Source: Leptothermofonsia sichuanensis E412 | GTDB taxonomy: Bacteria; Cyanobacteriota; Cyanobacteriia; Leptolyngbyales; Leptolyngbyaceae | NCBI RefSeq assembly: GCF_019891175.1 | Contig: NZ_CP072600.1 | Location: forward strand, 1,736,001 to 1,800,000 | Length of the DNA stretch: 64,000 nucleotides | Reading direction: 5' to 3' | Part shown: positions 35,111 through 44,227 of the stretch, piece after piece | How positions within the stretch are numbered: the first letter of the stretch is position 1 | Layout of the letters: each line of letters starts with the position of its first letter | Notes under the pieces: generated by a model | Seen by the model: only the letters and a program-made list of their open reading frames with translations | What the model was told of the DNA's origin: nothing | Databases searched by the model: none | Program-made: the position numbers and the translations under genes

Positions 35111-35320
35111 ATGTCAACCACAAACGAAGTGAAACAAATTGCCGCACAATTGCTGAGTGCAATGCTGGCAAATCCCCATATTTATGCCAGTATGAGCGAT
35201 GAAGGAATCCAGGGACGGCAGGAGCAGGAACTGATAGCGATCGCAATTGCAATGGCAGAAAATTTAATTGCTAAAGTGGATGGCAAAATAGATGCCAAAA
35301 TAGATGGCAATGAGACTTGA
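35111..35320 (+). CDS. small conserved protein between hypD and hypE (unknown function)
   Basis: 69 residues, 13 bases after hypD and 6 bases before hypE, with GGGAGG shortly upstream of the ATG. Helical, starting MSTTNEVKQIAAQLLSAMLANPHIYASMSDEG and ending in a repetitive DGKIDAKIDG tail. No domain recognised. It recurs in my reading as a hyp-linked cyanobacterial ORF, but I cannot verify that here; its placement suggests a role in, or regulation of, hydrogenase maturation. Confidence 0.8.
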   Translation: MSTTNEVKQIAAQLLSAMLANPHIYASMSDEGIQGRQEQELIAIAIAMAENLIAKVDGKIDAKIDGNET

Positions 35321-35326
35321 CTCGCA

Positions 35327-36451
35327 ATGACATCAGACCACAATTTTGTGTTGACCTGCCCAATTCCAATTCAACAATACCCCACGGTTCTGCTGGCCCA
35401 CGGTGGTGGTGGTAAGTTGATGCACCAACTGATTGAGTCCATGTTTGTACCTGCATTTAGCAACCAAACATTGAATGTTCGCCATGATGCAGCAGCCATT
35501 GCCCTGAAAGGTCAAAATCTCGCATTTACGACAGATTCCTATGTAGTGCGTCCCCTGTTCTTTCCAGGGGGGGATATTGGTTCACTGGCAGTTAATGGTA
35601 CAGTCAATGACCTGGCGATGGTGGGAGCACGTCCCCTTTATCTAAGTGTCGGTTTCATCCTGGAAGAAGGGCTGCCCATGGAAACCCTGTGGCAGGTAGT
35701 ACAGTCAATAGCGCAAGCTGCCCGGGCTGCCAATGTGCAGATTGTGACTGGTGACACGAAGGTTGTAGACCGGGGAAAAGGGGATGGTATTTTTATTAAC
35801 ACCAGTGGCATTGGTATTATTGAACATCCTCAAACCATTGCCCCCCAGAGTGTGCAGCCGGGTGATGTTGTGATCTTAAATGGCGACATTGGACGGCATG
35901 GAATTGCGATTATGGCAGTTCGAGAAGGATTAGAATTTGAAACGACGATCGCCAGTGATTCTGCTCCCCTTGCCGATCAGGTGCTTCAACTGTTGACAGC
36001 CGGAATTGAAATTCATTGTCTGCGAGACTTGACTCGGGGGGGGCTGGCCAGTGCTTTAAACGAAATTGCAGGAGCCGCAGGGGTGGAAATTGCGATCGTG
36101 GAAACTCAAATCCCGGTTCAGGCAGAGGTTCAGGGTGCCTGTGAAATTCTGGGACTTGATCCGCTGTATGTGGCGAATGAGGGAAGATTCATCGCATTTG
36201 TCCCAGAACAAGACGCCGAACGTGCCCTGGATATAATGCGTACTTACAATCGGACTACTGACCCTATTACTTACCGTGTCGATAATCAGGATCAGGTCAA
36301 TACCCGGAGCCTGGATCATTCAAACATGGTTCCCTGTATCATCGGGCGTGTCACAGGGAAATCAGCCGGGATTGTGAAAATGGAAAGCAGGATTGGTGCC
36401 CAACGCATTGTAGATATGTTGAGTGGTGAACAGCTACCACGGATCTGTTAA
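35327..36451 (+). CDS. hypE: [NiFe]-hydrogenase maturation protein HypE (carbamoyl dehydratase)
   Basis: 374 residues of the AIR-synthase/PurM fold. HypE turns the carbamoylated C-terminal Cys (received from HypF) into thiocyanate, donor of the cyanide ligands. Seen are [44 protein letters not shown] and the required C-terminus PRIC, ending exactly in Cys. Start at 35327, six bases after the small ORF. Confidence 0.95.
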   Translation: MTSDHNFVLTCPIPIQQYPTVLLAHGGGGKLMHQLIESMFVPAFSNQTLNVRHDAAAIALKGQNLAFTTDSYVVRPLFFPGGDIGSLAVNGTVNDLAMVGARPLYLSVGFILEEGLPMETLWQVVQSIAQAARAANVQIVTGDTKVVDRGKGDGIFINTSGIGIIEHPQTIAPQSVQPGDVVILNGDIGRHGIAIMAVREGLEFETTIASDSAPLADQVLQLLTAGIEIHCLRDLTRGGLASALNEIAGAAGVEIAIVETQIPVQAEVQGACEILGLDPLYVANEGRFIAFVPEQDAERALDIMRTYNRTTDPITYRVDNQDQVNTRSLDHSNMVPCIIGRVTGKSAGIVKMESRIGAQRIVDMLSGEQLPRIC

Positions 36452-36735
36452 TACCAGTTCAATCAGTACCTGTTCAATCGGGCTCATCCCGTGTTTGAAG
36501 CGAAAAAGATGTTGTCCTGAAACAAAACTACCCAGACACAACGATCACCAGGAACTGTCTCTATGTCCTCTGTGTCTTCGTGGTAAGATGCCAGGTTTTC
36601 GGTTCATTTAATCCATGATCCTTAGCAAGCCTTCGCCAATCAATCGCCAATCAATAAAGTAGCTGGTGCAAGGCTATTATCAGGATCAACAATGATGATA
36701 GGCTGAAATGCACAAAATGTTTGGTCAATGCCTTC
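36452..36735. other. gap with a family-F palindromic half
   Basis: No gene. Around 36540-36590 a block with CTGTGTCTTCGTGGTAAG matches the right half of the ACCACGAAGGCACAAAGG / CTTTGTGTCTTCGTGGT repeat seen at 10262, 42567, 46612, 52845 and 59700. Confidence 0.5.
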
Positions 36736-37590
36736 ATGCCTGGAGAACGCTGCTCTCAACCGCGATCCGGATGGTCACTGGATCAGCGGGATCCCAACGT
36801 CATTCGATCGCTCATGCTCCTCTGGCGGTGGCAGTATCACCATTACTTTCGGGTGCAAACCAGTGGTTGGGAACATATTCCACCCCATAAACAGGTCTTA
36901 CTGGTGGGTTCCCACAATGGAGGATTGGCGGCCCCCGATATGTTCATGATGATGTACGACTGGTTTCGTCGCTTTGGTTACGAACGCCCAGCTTATGGGC
37001 TGATGCACCCTCATATCTGGCGGATCAGTCCGCCCCTGGCAGAACTGGCGGTCAAAACCGGGGCGCTGGTGGCTCATCCCAGGATGGCGATCGCCGCCCT
37101 TCGCCAGGGAGCCAGTTTACTGGTGTATCCAGGCGGGGGCGAAGATGTGTTTCGCCCCCACTCCCTGCGTAACCAGATCTGCTTCTATGGGCGAAAAGCC
37201 TTTATCAAAATTGCCCTGCAAGAAAAGGTGCCTATTATTCCAGTCATCTCAAGTGGGGCACACAGTACGCTGATTGTTCTGGCAGACATCTACCAGACAA
37301 TGAAACAACTCCACGGGTGGGGAATGCCCTGGCTGTTTGGGATTGACCCGGTAGTATTTCCCATATACCTGGGCTTACCCTGGGGGCTGGCATTCGGACC
37401 CTTACCCAATATCCCATTTCCGGTCAAGATTCACACACGCATCTGTGCCCCGATCACATTTGAACGCTATGGGAAGGAAGCAGCTCGCGATCGCACCTAT
37501 GTCAACACCTGCTATGAAACAGTCTGTAGCCTCATGCAGGCAGAACTTGACAGGCTGACCCGGCAAATTGAGCTGTCGCCCCATTCATAG
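36736..37590 (+). CDS. PlsC-like lysophospholipid acyltransferase family protein
   Basis: About 284 residues. Recognised by the PlsC-like order: the motif I region LLVGSHNGGLAAPD (His followed by Asp after seven residues, rather than HX4D as in PlsC, and similar to DGAT2/Tmem68-like members), motif II FGYERPAYGLMHPHIW, motif III VYPGGGEDVFRP, and motif IV VPIIPVISSGAHST. Cytosolic face of the membrane, acyl transfer to a glycerolipid, substrate unknown. A TTG at 36721 is also possible; no strong ribosome site decides the start. Confidence 0.78.
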   Translation: MPGERCSQPRSGWSLDQRDPNVIRSLMLLWRWQYHHYFRVQTSGWEHIPPHKQVLLVGSHNGGLAAPDMFMMMYDWFRRFGYERPAYGLMHPHIWRISPPLAELAVKTGALVAHPRMAIAALRQGASLLVYPGGGEDVFRPHSLRNQICFYGRKAFIKIALQEKVPIIPVISSGAHSTLIVLADIYQTMKQLHGWGMPWLFGIDPVVFPIYLGLPWGLAFGPLPNIPFPVKIHTRICAPITFERYGKEAARDRTYVNTCYETVCSLMQAELDRLTRQIELSPHS

Positions 37591-37610
37591 CGATCGCCAC
37601 TTCTCAGCCA

Positions 37611-37692
37611 GCGTTGTTGAATCTGGGGATGAAAAAGGTGGTGGATGCCTGAACCGTCGTTTTCAATTCATGCGGCTTTTCAGCAACGCCAT
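37611..37692 (+). repeat. family-B repeat with 10-bp flanking direct repeats
   Basis: Starts GCGTTGTTGAATCTGGGGAT and ends GCTTTTCAGCAACGCCAT. Flanked by TTCTCAGCCA at 37601-37610 and 37693-37702. Confidence 0.88.
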
Positions 37693-37868
37693 TTCTCAGC
37701 CACTCCTGACACAAAGGGCAACCTGGAGCCAGGACAGCTTTTAACAAGCGTTAAACTTTTTCCCAGCCAGTACCCGTTTCTTAAAATGGGGAGTAACGTA
37801 GGTACGGACTATCTGAAGTTTCAACCATAATGCTGGTCTATATGGGGCAATTGGGGGGACAATCATAA

Positions 37869-39758
37869 ATGGAATCGGATGAGGCACGGAAAGCCCAGGA
37901 AGCTTTGCAAACTGTGACGCAGGACTTGCAGAGTCTCCATAAAGGACTGGTCGCTCAACTCTCTCAAGAAGTGGTGCGGCTTCAGGCAGAAAAGACCCGC
38001 CTGATGGCAGATATTGAAAAATTGCAAGCCTACCATCGGGCATTGCAGTCCCGTCAGCTAGAATCGTTCTCGCAACAGCAAGTGGCTCAGCAACAGCTCT
38101 GGGCAAAGCAACTGGCACAGATTTTAGCCAGCCACCTGCAAGCCCAAATCGCCGAACGCCTGAATCAGATTGCCGCTCAAGCCAACCAGTCAGCTCTGAC
38201 CGCCCAGATGGATCCGGCTGCCCTTCCGGCTGTTAGCAGCTATAGCGAAAATGCTCAACGCCTGCTCGCCTCCCTGGATGCTACCTTTAACGACACGTTT
38301 AAGACCCTGCAACAAGAACTGACGACCTATCAGAGTGCGCTCTCCCACCAAATCAATCGCATGCAAACCCTGGAGCAGCAGGGGGAAGCGATTTTAGAAG
38401 CTCTGATCAACCGTCTGAGGGAGCAACTTCACGCGGACTCTGCCAGGATGCCGATCTCCCCTTCCTCCTACCCGGAAGCAGGTCACCACCCGCCGCTGAC
38501 AGAAAATCCCTATCCTCCCCCACCCGCCCAGAATTACCCGCCGACTTCAGGCACCCCTTACCCTCCCCTCCCTTCAGAGAGTGGTTTGCCACTTCCGCCG
38601 GAGTACTCCTCCCAAGTCAGTAATGGTGCCCCTCCCGCTGCTATCAATGGTCCTGTTGACCAGGTTCGTCATGGGCATTCCCGCCCCACTCCAGCGAGGC
38701 CTTCGACCCTGAGTTTTCCAGCAACTCCAGCCCCGTTACCAGCTAAGCCCAAGAAAGAAGCTTCTCTGTTCCAGTTAGGGCTGGTGCTGGTTCTGATATC
38801 GACGGTAGCCCTGTCCTTTCACAATGTGGTCGTTCGGATTATTGGCACAAAAAGTGTCATCTTAGGCTGGTTCAGTCTGGGCGGGTTTATCCAGCTTAAT
38901 CTTGGAAACTCAATCCTGATTCTATGGTTGCGGATGCTGGTCGTCCTGCCACTGATGATTGTTGTTGCCATGATTCTCCATCCACCAGTCTGGCGCGATA
39001 TTCGACGGTTTTTCAGTTCCAAAGATCGCCGCCCCATTTTCAGTGTGGTCGGCAGTGGACTGTTTCTGTTTCTATCCCAGATTCTTATCTATGTTGCAAT
39101 TGGCAGCATTGGAGCCGGTCCAGCAGTGACGATTTTGTTTATGTATCCAATCGTGACTGTTCCGCTGGCATGGGTGCTGTTTGGCGATCGCCCCACCCGG
39201 TTGCGCTGGATTGTAATGGCCACCATTTTGCTGGGCGTGATCCTGACCGCTCAACCCAACCTTGCCACCACCAATAATGTATCGGGGGGTGGAGTTTTAA
39301 CAGCCGTTTTTGCTGGGATCGCCTTCGCCTTTTATCTGCTACTGATGCAGCTTGGGTTCAAGAAACTGCATCCGATTCCAGTCAGTCTGATCCAGTTCTT
39401 CACCATTTTTACCCTGACCAGTGTTATTCTCGTCCTATCCCCCAATCTGGGTATTCAGGTAGAGGAGCCGCGCGGTTTTATCCTGGGGGGTATTGTCTTA
39501 GGTGCTTTGACCCTAATCGGCTACCTGACGAACAATTTTGGTGTGCGCTTTATGGGGGCTGCCCGTGCTTCAATCATTGCATCCAGCGGCCCAGTCATGA
39601 CGGCATTTCTCGCCTGGCTAATCATCCAAAGTCCCCTCCAATTTGTCCAGGTTCTTGGTATTTTGCTGGTCACTGGTGGCGTTACAGCCCTCAGTTTTGA
39701 GCGTATGAAAAGCCAGCCGCAGCCTGCCAGGGTTGTCCCTGGAAATGGACGCCAGTAA
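37869..39758 (+). CDS. coiled-coil/EamA-type drug-metabolite transporter fusion
   Basis: 629 residues. Residues 1-195 are a long amphipathic coiled coil (EARKAQEALQTVTQDLQSL... QQQLWAKQLAQILASHLQAQ) with no signal peptide; ~195-295 a Pro-rich linker (repeats of YPPLP-type); ~300-610 ten hydrophobic spans of two EamA repeats (IGAGPAVTILFMYPIVTVPLAWVLFGDRP and SIIASSGPVMTAFLAWLI). The transporter half is a DMT-type exporter of metabolites; the coiled coil would be cytoplasmic and could tether it to another protein. The fusion reads through with no frame break. Substrate unknown. Confidence 0.82.
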   Translation: MESDEARKAQEALQTVTQDLQSLHKGLVAQLSQEVVRLQAEKTRLMADIEKLQAYHRALQSRQLESFSQQQVAQQQLWAKQLAQILASHLQAQIAERLNQIAAQANQSALTAQMDPAALPAVSSYSENAQRLLASLDATFNDTFKTLQQELTTYQSALSHQINRMQTLEQQGEAILEALINRLREQLHADSARMPISPSSYPEAGHHPPLTENPYPPPPAQNYPPTSGTPYPPLPSESGLPLPPEYSSQVSNGAPPAAINGPVDQVRHGHSRPTPARPSTLSFPATPAPLPAKPKKEASLFQLGLVLVLISTVALSFHNVVVRIIGTKSVILGWFSLGGFIQLNLGNSILILWLRMLVVLPLMIVVAMILHPPVWRDIRRFFSSKDRRPIFSVVGSGLFLFLSQILIYVAIGSIGAGPAVTILFMYPIVTVPLAWVLFGDRPTRLRWIVMATILLGVILTAQPNLATTNNVSGGGVLTAVFAGIAFAFYLLLMQLGFKKLHPIPVSLIQFFTIFTLTSVILVLSPNLGIQVEEPRGFILGGIVLGALTLIGYLTNNFGVRFMGAARASIIASSGPVMTAFLAWLIIQSPLQFVQVLGILLVTGGVTALSFERMKSQPQPARVVPGNGRQ

Positions 39759-39872
39759 CGCTTTCACGCTGGTCCCGGTCCCCGGCTCCATCCCCTCCGA
39801 TTGCATGAGGACGGCGTTTCCCGCTAGGATCAGGACGTGAAAAGTACACAATCTACCTCTACAAGGTGAACT

Positions 39873-40115
39873 ATGTCTCAAACGCTGGCTCTTACGAATG
39901 AAAACGTCGAAACAGTGCTGGACGAGATGCGTCCCTACCTGATGGCGGATGGTGGTAATGTCGAATTAGTCGAAATTGACGGTCCTATTGTGAAATTGCG
40001 CCTCCAGGGAGCCTGCGGTTCCTGTCCCAGCTCAACCATGACCCTGAAAATGGGGATTGAGCGTCGCCTGCGTGAGTTTATCCCGGAAATTGCTGAAGTT
40101 GAACAAGTGATGTAA
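39873..40115 (+). CDS. nfu: NifU-like C-terminal domain iron-sulphur scaffold (Nfu)
   Basis: 80 residues. One Nfu domain with the cluster motif CGSCPSS (two Cys separated by two residues), preceded by [21 protein letters not shown]. It assembles or transfers [4Fe-4S] clusters, important for photosystem I in cyanobacteria. AAGGTGA lies before the ATG. Size is typical of cyanobacterial NfuA. Confidence 0.93.
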   Translation: MSQTLALTNENVETVLDEMRPYLMADGGNVELVEIDGPIVKLRLQGACGSCPSSTMTLKMGIERRLREFIPEIAEVEQVM

Positions 40116-40186
40116 GAAGGGATGAGGGACAGGGGGTATGACATTCCTTCCCATCCTTCATCCACCATTCTTTATCCTTCATCTCC

Positions 40187-42436
40187 ATGCCCCATCCTCT
40201 CTACGTTGCCTTTATCTGGCACCAGCACCAGCCGCTTTACAAAAGTCGGGCGATACAAGCCAGTACCCCAGAGGGACACTACCAGTTGCCCTGGGTGCGG
40301 CTACACGGCACTAAAGATTATCTGGATCTGGTGCTGATTCTGGAGCAATTTCCCAGGTTGCACCAGACCGTTAACCTCGTTCCTTCCCTCATCCTTCAGA
40401 TTGAAGACTATATTGCTGGGACTGCCTTTGATCCCTACCTGACCGTAGCGTTGTTACCAGAGGAACAGCTCTCCCAGGAACAGAAGGAATTTATCATCAA
40501 CCACTTCTTTGATGGCAATCACCACACGCTGATTGATCCCCATCCACGCTATGCCGAGCTTTACTATCAGCGTCAGGATAAGGGCAGGGAGTGGTGCCTG
40601 GACAACTGGGACTTGCAAGACTACGGTGACCTGCTGGCATGGCATAACCTCGCCTGGTTTGATCCTCTGTTCTGGGATGACTCAGAGATTGCCCGGTGGT
40701 TAGAAAAAGGGCGGGGATTTAGCCTGAGCGATCGCCAGCGCATCTATTCCAAACAGCGCGATATCCTGCGCCGCATCATTCCCCAGCATCGCAAGATGCA
40801 GGAGTTGGGGCAACTGGAGGTAACAACCTCCCCCTACACCCATCCCATTCTGCCCTTGATGGCAGATACCAATGCTGGTCGGGTGGCTGTTCCCGACATG
40901 GTTTTACCCCACCATCGCTTCCAGTGGCCAGAAGATATCTCTCGCCACCTGCGAAAAGCCTGGAATCTCTACCAGGAAAGATTTGGCACTTCCCCCCGTG
41001 GGCTGTGGCCCTCCGAGCAGTCCGTCAGCCCGGCTATTTTGCCCTACATCCGTGAGCAAGGTTTTCAATGGATTTGCTCGGATGAAGCGGTCCTGGGATG
41101 GACCCTGAAACACTTCTTCCATCGGGATGGATCGGGCAATATTGAAGATCCCCGCCTGCTCTATCGCCCCTACCGCCTGGAAACTCCAGCGGGTGACCTG
41201 GCAATTGTTTTCCGCGATCACCGACTGTCGGATCTGATTGGCTTTACCTACGGGGCGATGGAGCCAAAGCGAGCTGCCACTGATCTGGTCGGGCACCTGG
41301 AGGCGATCGCCCGTTCCCTCAAAGCCCATCAACCAGAACACAAGACAACCTTAGACGACCCCTGGCTGGTCACCATTGCCCTGGATGGGGAAAATTGCTG
41401 GGAATTCTATCCTCAGGATGGAAAACCTTTCCTGGAAGCGCTCTACCACATCCTCAGTGAGGATCCAAATATTCAACTGGTCACGGTTTCTGAGTTTCTG
41501 GAGCGGTTTCCTCCCACGGAAACGATTCCCGCTGACCAGCTTCATAGCGGTTCCTGGGTTGATGGCAGCTTTACCACCTGGATCGGTGACCCGGCAAAAA
41601 ATCGCGCCTGGGATCTGCTGGCGGAGGCGCGACAGACCCTGGCTAACCATCCGGAGGCCACTGAAGAGGTGAACCCGGAGGTGTGGGAAGCTCTGGATGC
41701 TGCCGAAGGGTCAGATTGGTTCTGGTGGTTTGGGGAGGGGCATTCCTCTAACCAGGATGCCATTTTTGACCAGCTCTTCCGGGACCATCTGGCAGCTATC
41801 TACCAGTCCTTGAATGAACCCGTGCCGCCAGAGCTGACTTTTCCAATTGAACACCACGGATTGCAGGGCGATCGCCCGCCCCAGAGCTTCATCAATCCAG
41901 TAATTGACGGCTATGGCGATGAGCAAGACTGGGATAAAGCGGGTCGGATTGAGGTAGGCGGTTCCCGTGGCACCATGCACCGTGCCAGTGCTGTCCAGCG
42001 CCTCTGGTATGGTGTAGACCATCTCAACTTCTACCTGCGATTGGACTTTCGTGCTGGTGTGAAGCCAGGAACCGATGTACCCCCTGAACTTAATCTTCTC
42101 TGGTTTTATCCCAACCAGACCATGCACAATAGCCCCATCCCGCTTGTAAATCTGCCGGATGAACCACCCCTGAATTATCTGTACCATCACCACCTGGGAG
42201 TCAACCTGATGACCGGCACTCTCTGGTTTCAGGAGGCTGGCGAATCCTGGCGCTGGCATTCCCGGGCCAGCCGGGCCCAAGTTGGCATGAACACCTGCCT
42301 GGAACTGGCCGTTCCCTGGGCAGACCTGCAGATAGAGCCTGATTGGGTACTACAACTGGTGCTGGTTCTCTCAGATGGCGGACGCTACTGTAGCTACCTA
42401 CCCGAAAACACCTTTATTTCAATGGGAGCACCCTAG
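40187..42436 (+). CDS. glycoside hydrolase family 57 (alpha-amylase/branching-type) protein
   Basis: 749 residues. GH57 signatures: FIWHQHQPLYKS (motif I), LWPSEQSVSP with the nucleophile Glu277 (motif III), and the proton donor in LDGENCWEFY (Asp400, motif IV). The C-terminal ~200 residues form a beta-rich domain. Likely acts on alpha-glucans such as glycogen in the cytosol; exact specificity cannot be read off. It ends in a TAG that is also the first three bases of a family-D element (42434), so the original C-terminus may have been longer. Confidence 0.9.
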   Translation: MPHPLYVAFIWHQHQPLYKSRAIQASTPEGHYQLPWVRLHGTKDYLDLVLILEQFPRLHQTVNLVPSLILQIEDYIAGTAFDPYLTVALLPEEQLSQEQKEFIINHFFDGNHHTLIDPHPRYAELYYQRQDKGREWCLDNWDLQDYGDLLAWHNLAWFDPLFWDDSEIARWLEKGRGFSLSDRQRIYSKQRDILRRIIPQHRKMQELGQLEVTTSPYTHPILPLMADTNAGRVAVPDMVLPHHRFQWPEDISRHLRKAWNLYQERFGTSPRGLWPSEQSVSPAILPYIREQGFQWICSDEAVLGWTLKHFFHRDGSGNIEDPRLLYRPYRLETPAGDLAIVFRDHRLSDLIGFTYGAMEPKRAATDLVGHLEAIARSLKAHQPEHKTTLDDPWLVTIALDGENCWEFYPQDGKPFLEALYHILSEDPNIQLVTVSEFLERFPPTETIPADQLHSGSWVDGSFTTWIGDPAKNRAWDLLAEARQTLANHPEATEEVNPEVWEALDAAEGSDWFWWFGEGHSSNQDAIFDQLFRDHLAAIYQSLNEPVPPELTFPIEHHGLQGDRPPQSFINPVIDGYGDEQDWDKAGRIEVGGSRGTMHRASAVQRLWYGVDHLNFYLRLDFRAGVKPGTDVPPELNLLWFYPNQTMHNSPIPLVNLPDEPPLNYLYHHHLGVNLMTGTLWFQEAGESWRWHSRASRAQVGMNTCLELAVPWADLQIEPDWVLQLVLVLSDGGRYCSYLPENTFISMGAP

Positions 42437-42530
42437 TGGTCTGTCAACTTTGTAGTTGTGAGTCTGGGATCAGGGAGAGGTTATTATTTCAGGGTTTTCA
42501 ACCCACAAAATAATTCTTGACAGACCACCA
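42434..42530 (+). repeat. family-D MITE-like element, copy 1, on a stop codon
   Basis: Inverted ends TAGTGGTCTGTCAACTTTG and, inverted, TGGTGGTCTGTCAAGAATT; inside AGTCTGGGATCAGG and GGTTATTATTT. Begins exactly on the TAG stop of the GH57 gene. Same element at 58753-58849 and, split by a family-G copy, at 49000-49197. TA at the ends fits an IS630/Tc1-type target. Confidence 0.85.
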
Positions 42531-42566
42531 GTGCAGGTTGCCGAAAACAACCAGCCAGTTTTGGCT

Positions 42567-42624
42567 TAAACCACAAAGACACAGAACGCCCTAAGAAACC
42601 TTGTGTGCCTTTGTGGTGAAAAAC
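42567..42624 (+). repeat. family-F palindrome
   Basis: ACCACAAAGACACAGAACGC... and GTGTGCCTTTGTGGT form a long hairpin. Preceded by a block GTGCAGGTTGCCGAAAACAACC/CCAGTTTTGG that recurs at 46571-46615, so the repeat unit is longer than the palindrome. Confidence 0.75.
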
Positions 42625-42650
42625 TTCTGCTGCAATGCACGAGTAAAAAC

Positions 42651-42974
42651 CTAACAACTCCAGAGGGCACGAATCCCCACAGCAGGACTGGGGGTGGATA
42701 CAGAACTTGCTTCGGGGGCAGCAGGTTCTTCATGGTGAAGGGGTGGGCAGGTTGCCACCACGACCTCCTGAACCGCCAGGGCACGCTCCTGCCAGCGCAT
42801 GATTTGCTCCAGATTTTCCCAGGCAGGGGCAAAAGGCGGGATCGCCAGAGAACAAGCCTTCCAACCACTTTGAACTGCAACATTCAATTGCTGACAGTAC
42901 CCTCCTCGTCGCCCTTCTGGCAGATAGTAACGACAGTGCCGACAGGCGGGAGCAGAAAAAGTGGATGAGTTCAT
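42651..42974 (-). CDS. small cyanobacterial Cys-rich conserved protein (unknown function)
   Basis: 107 residues. N-terminal cluster of four Cys (CRHCRYYLPEGRRGGYCQQL ... GWKACSLAIPPF) suggests a zinc or Fe-S site; the middle WENLEQIMRWQERALAVQE is helical. I know this as a conserved cyanobacterial ORF without function. The C-terminal ~35 residues are low complexity. Confidence 0.75.
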   Translation of the reverse strand: MNSSTFSAPACRHCRYYLPEGRRGGYCQQLNVAVQSGWKACSLAIPPFAPAWENLEQIMRWQERALAVQEVVVATCPPLHHEEPAAPEASSVSTPSPAVGIRALWSC

Positions 42975-43381
42975 AAAAAGGTTGAGTTTGAAAGGTAATT
43001 AATCTCAATTCTGAGCTACGTTAATTTCCAGTCGTGAACCGGGAAAAGTCTACAGCCTTGATCCCCACGGTGATTCAAGTGATAGAGCCTGAAAACAGGA
43101 GTTTAGATTCTTTTCACTTTTAAGATAAGAAGAGCAACACTCCCTGCGGATAGATTCTCAATTTTGGACAAAACCCCTTGAGTTTTCTGAATAAGCAGGA
43201 GGGGATCAAGTAAAACCAAAAGCCAGTAATGGAGTTCATTATTTTGTTAAGCACAAAATAAATAGAGAATCCACTGTGAAGCACCGGAGATTCAAAGCGG
43301 ATTCACCGGAGATTCAAAATGGATTCAATCAGGAGATGCAGGAGATAACTGTTAACAGCAAAAACGGTAAATAGGGTTATT
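42975..43381. other. 407-bp gap with a short tandem repeat
   Basis: No gene. At 43281-43325 CACCGGAGATTCAAAGCGGATT and CACCGGAGATTCAAAATGGATT repeat in tandem. AT-rich stretches at 43130-43260 may hold promoters for the minus-strand gene ending at 42651. Confidence 0.4.
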
Positions 43382-43951
43382 TCACCAGGTTTTTGCTGCG
43401 CAAAGGGCACAAATCTGCCACCGTTCCAATTCTCCTGGCGGAGTCGGGCAGTGACAGTGAGGACAAAGGGGGAGATCCTGTGATCGCGATCGCACCGCCC
43501 GGGCCCAATTTTGAAATGCCTGGGTAGAGTCAACCGGCAAAGGCACTTCAGCCCCGGTATCCGTCTGGGTAGAAGTCAGGCGTTGGATGAGCCGACTGGG
43601 GTGCTGTTGCCATAATTGAGCCTGCTGCTCAGATCCCGCGTTAATGGCCGTGACCGGATTTTGCCACTGGGCGGTAGAAAAGCGAATATCCGACAGACAT
43701 AAGGATATTTTGGCATTGAGCTTTTCCAGAATGCGTTGACGCTCGAATACCAGGTTTTGCGCCCAGGCAGAACTGGATGTTGCTACCCGCAAAACGCCCC
43801 GCTGAATTGAAGTCGGTTGAGCCTGGGCTGCCACCACTGGACCAACAACCTCAGCCCAACACTGGAGTATCCGTTGAAGCTGACGCTGCTCCCTGGATTG
43901 ATACTGGATTTCCAGACTGCCCAGAACAGAATGAAGCGATTTGAGGCTCAT
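43382..43951 (-). CDS. DciA-like (DUF721) protein with C-terminal zinc ribbon
   Basis: 189 residues. N-terminal DUF721/DciA domain (VLGSLEIQYQSREQRQLQRILQCWAEVVGP, then VLRVATSSSAWAQNLVFERQRIL), the fold of the ancestral bacterial helicase loader DciA that brings DnaB to the origin in bacteria lacking DnaC. The C-terminal part carries CPHCHCPTPPGELERWQICALC, two CxxC pairs like a zinc ribbon. A role in replication initiation is inferred from family. The gene is transcribed divergently from the SPOR-protein gene at 44228. Confidence 0.8.
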   Translation of the reverse strand: MSLKSLHSVLGSLEIQYQSREQRQLQRILQCWAEVVGPVVAAQAQPTSIQRGVLRVATSSSAWAQNLVFERQRILEKLNAKISLCLSDIRFSTAQWQNPVTAINAGSEQQAQLWQQHPSRLIQRLTSTQTDTGAEVPLPVDSTQAFQNWARAVRSRSQDLPLCPHCHCPTPPGELERWQICALCAAKTW

Positions 43952-44227
43952 ATTTCAAATGGATGTGCGGATTCGCGTAAAAAAGTGTATAACTTTGCTC
44001 GGTTCTCTACCCAAATTGGGGCAAATCAGTGATACTAAACGGCTATGTATTTACGGGATAGGTTTCTATCGGTTGATGAACCATCGGCTAATGACTATAC
44101 CCTGTGAACTTGCATCGAGTTTACTCTCTCTGCCGGATGAAGCATCAACTTTTCTGGCAAATAGATTTCATACATAAAAGTTCATGAAAAACGCGGTTTA
44201 TCAACAATTGGCAGGAGGAGTTGCGTC

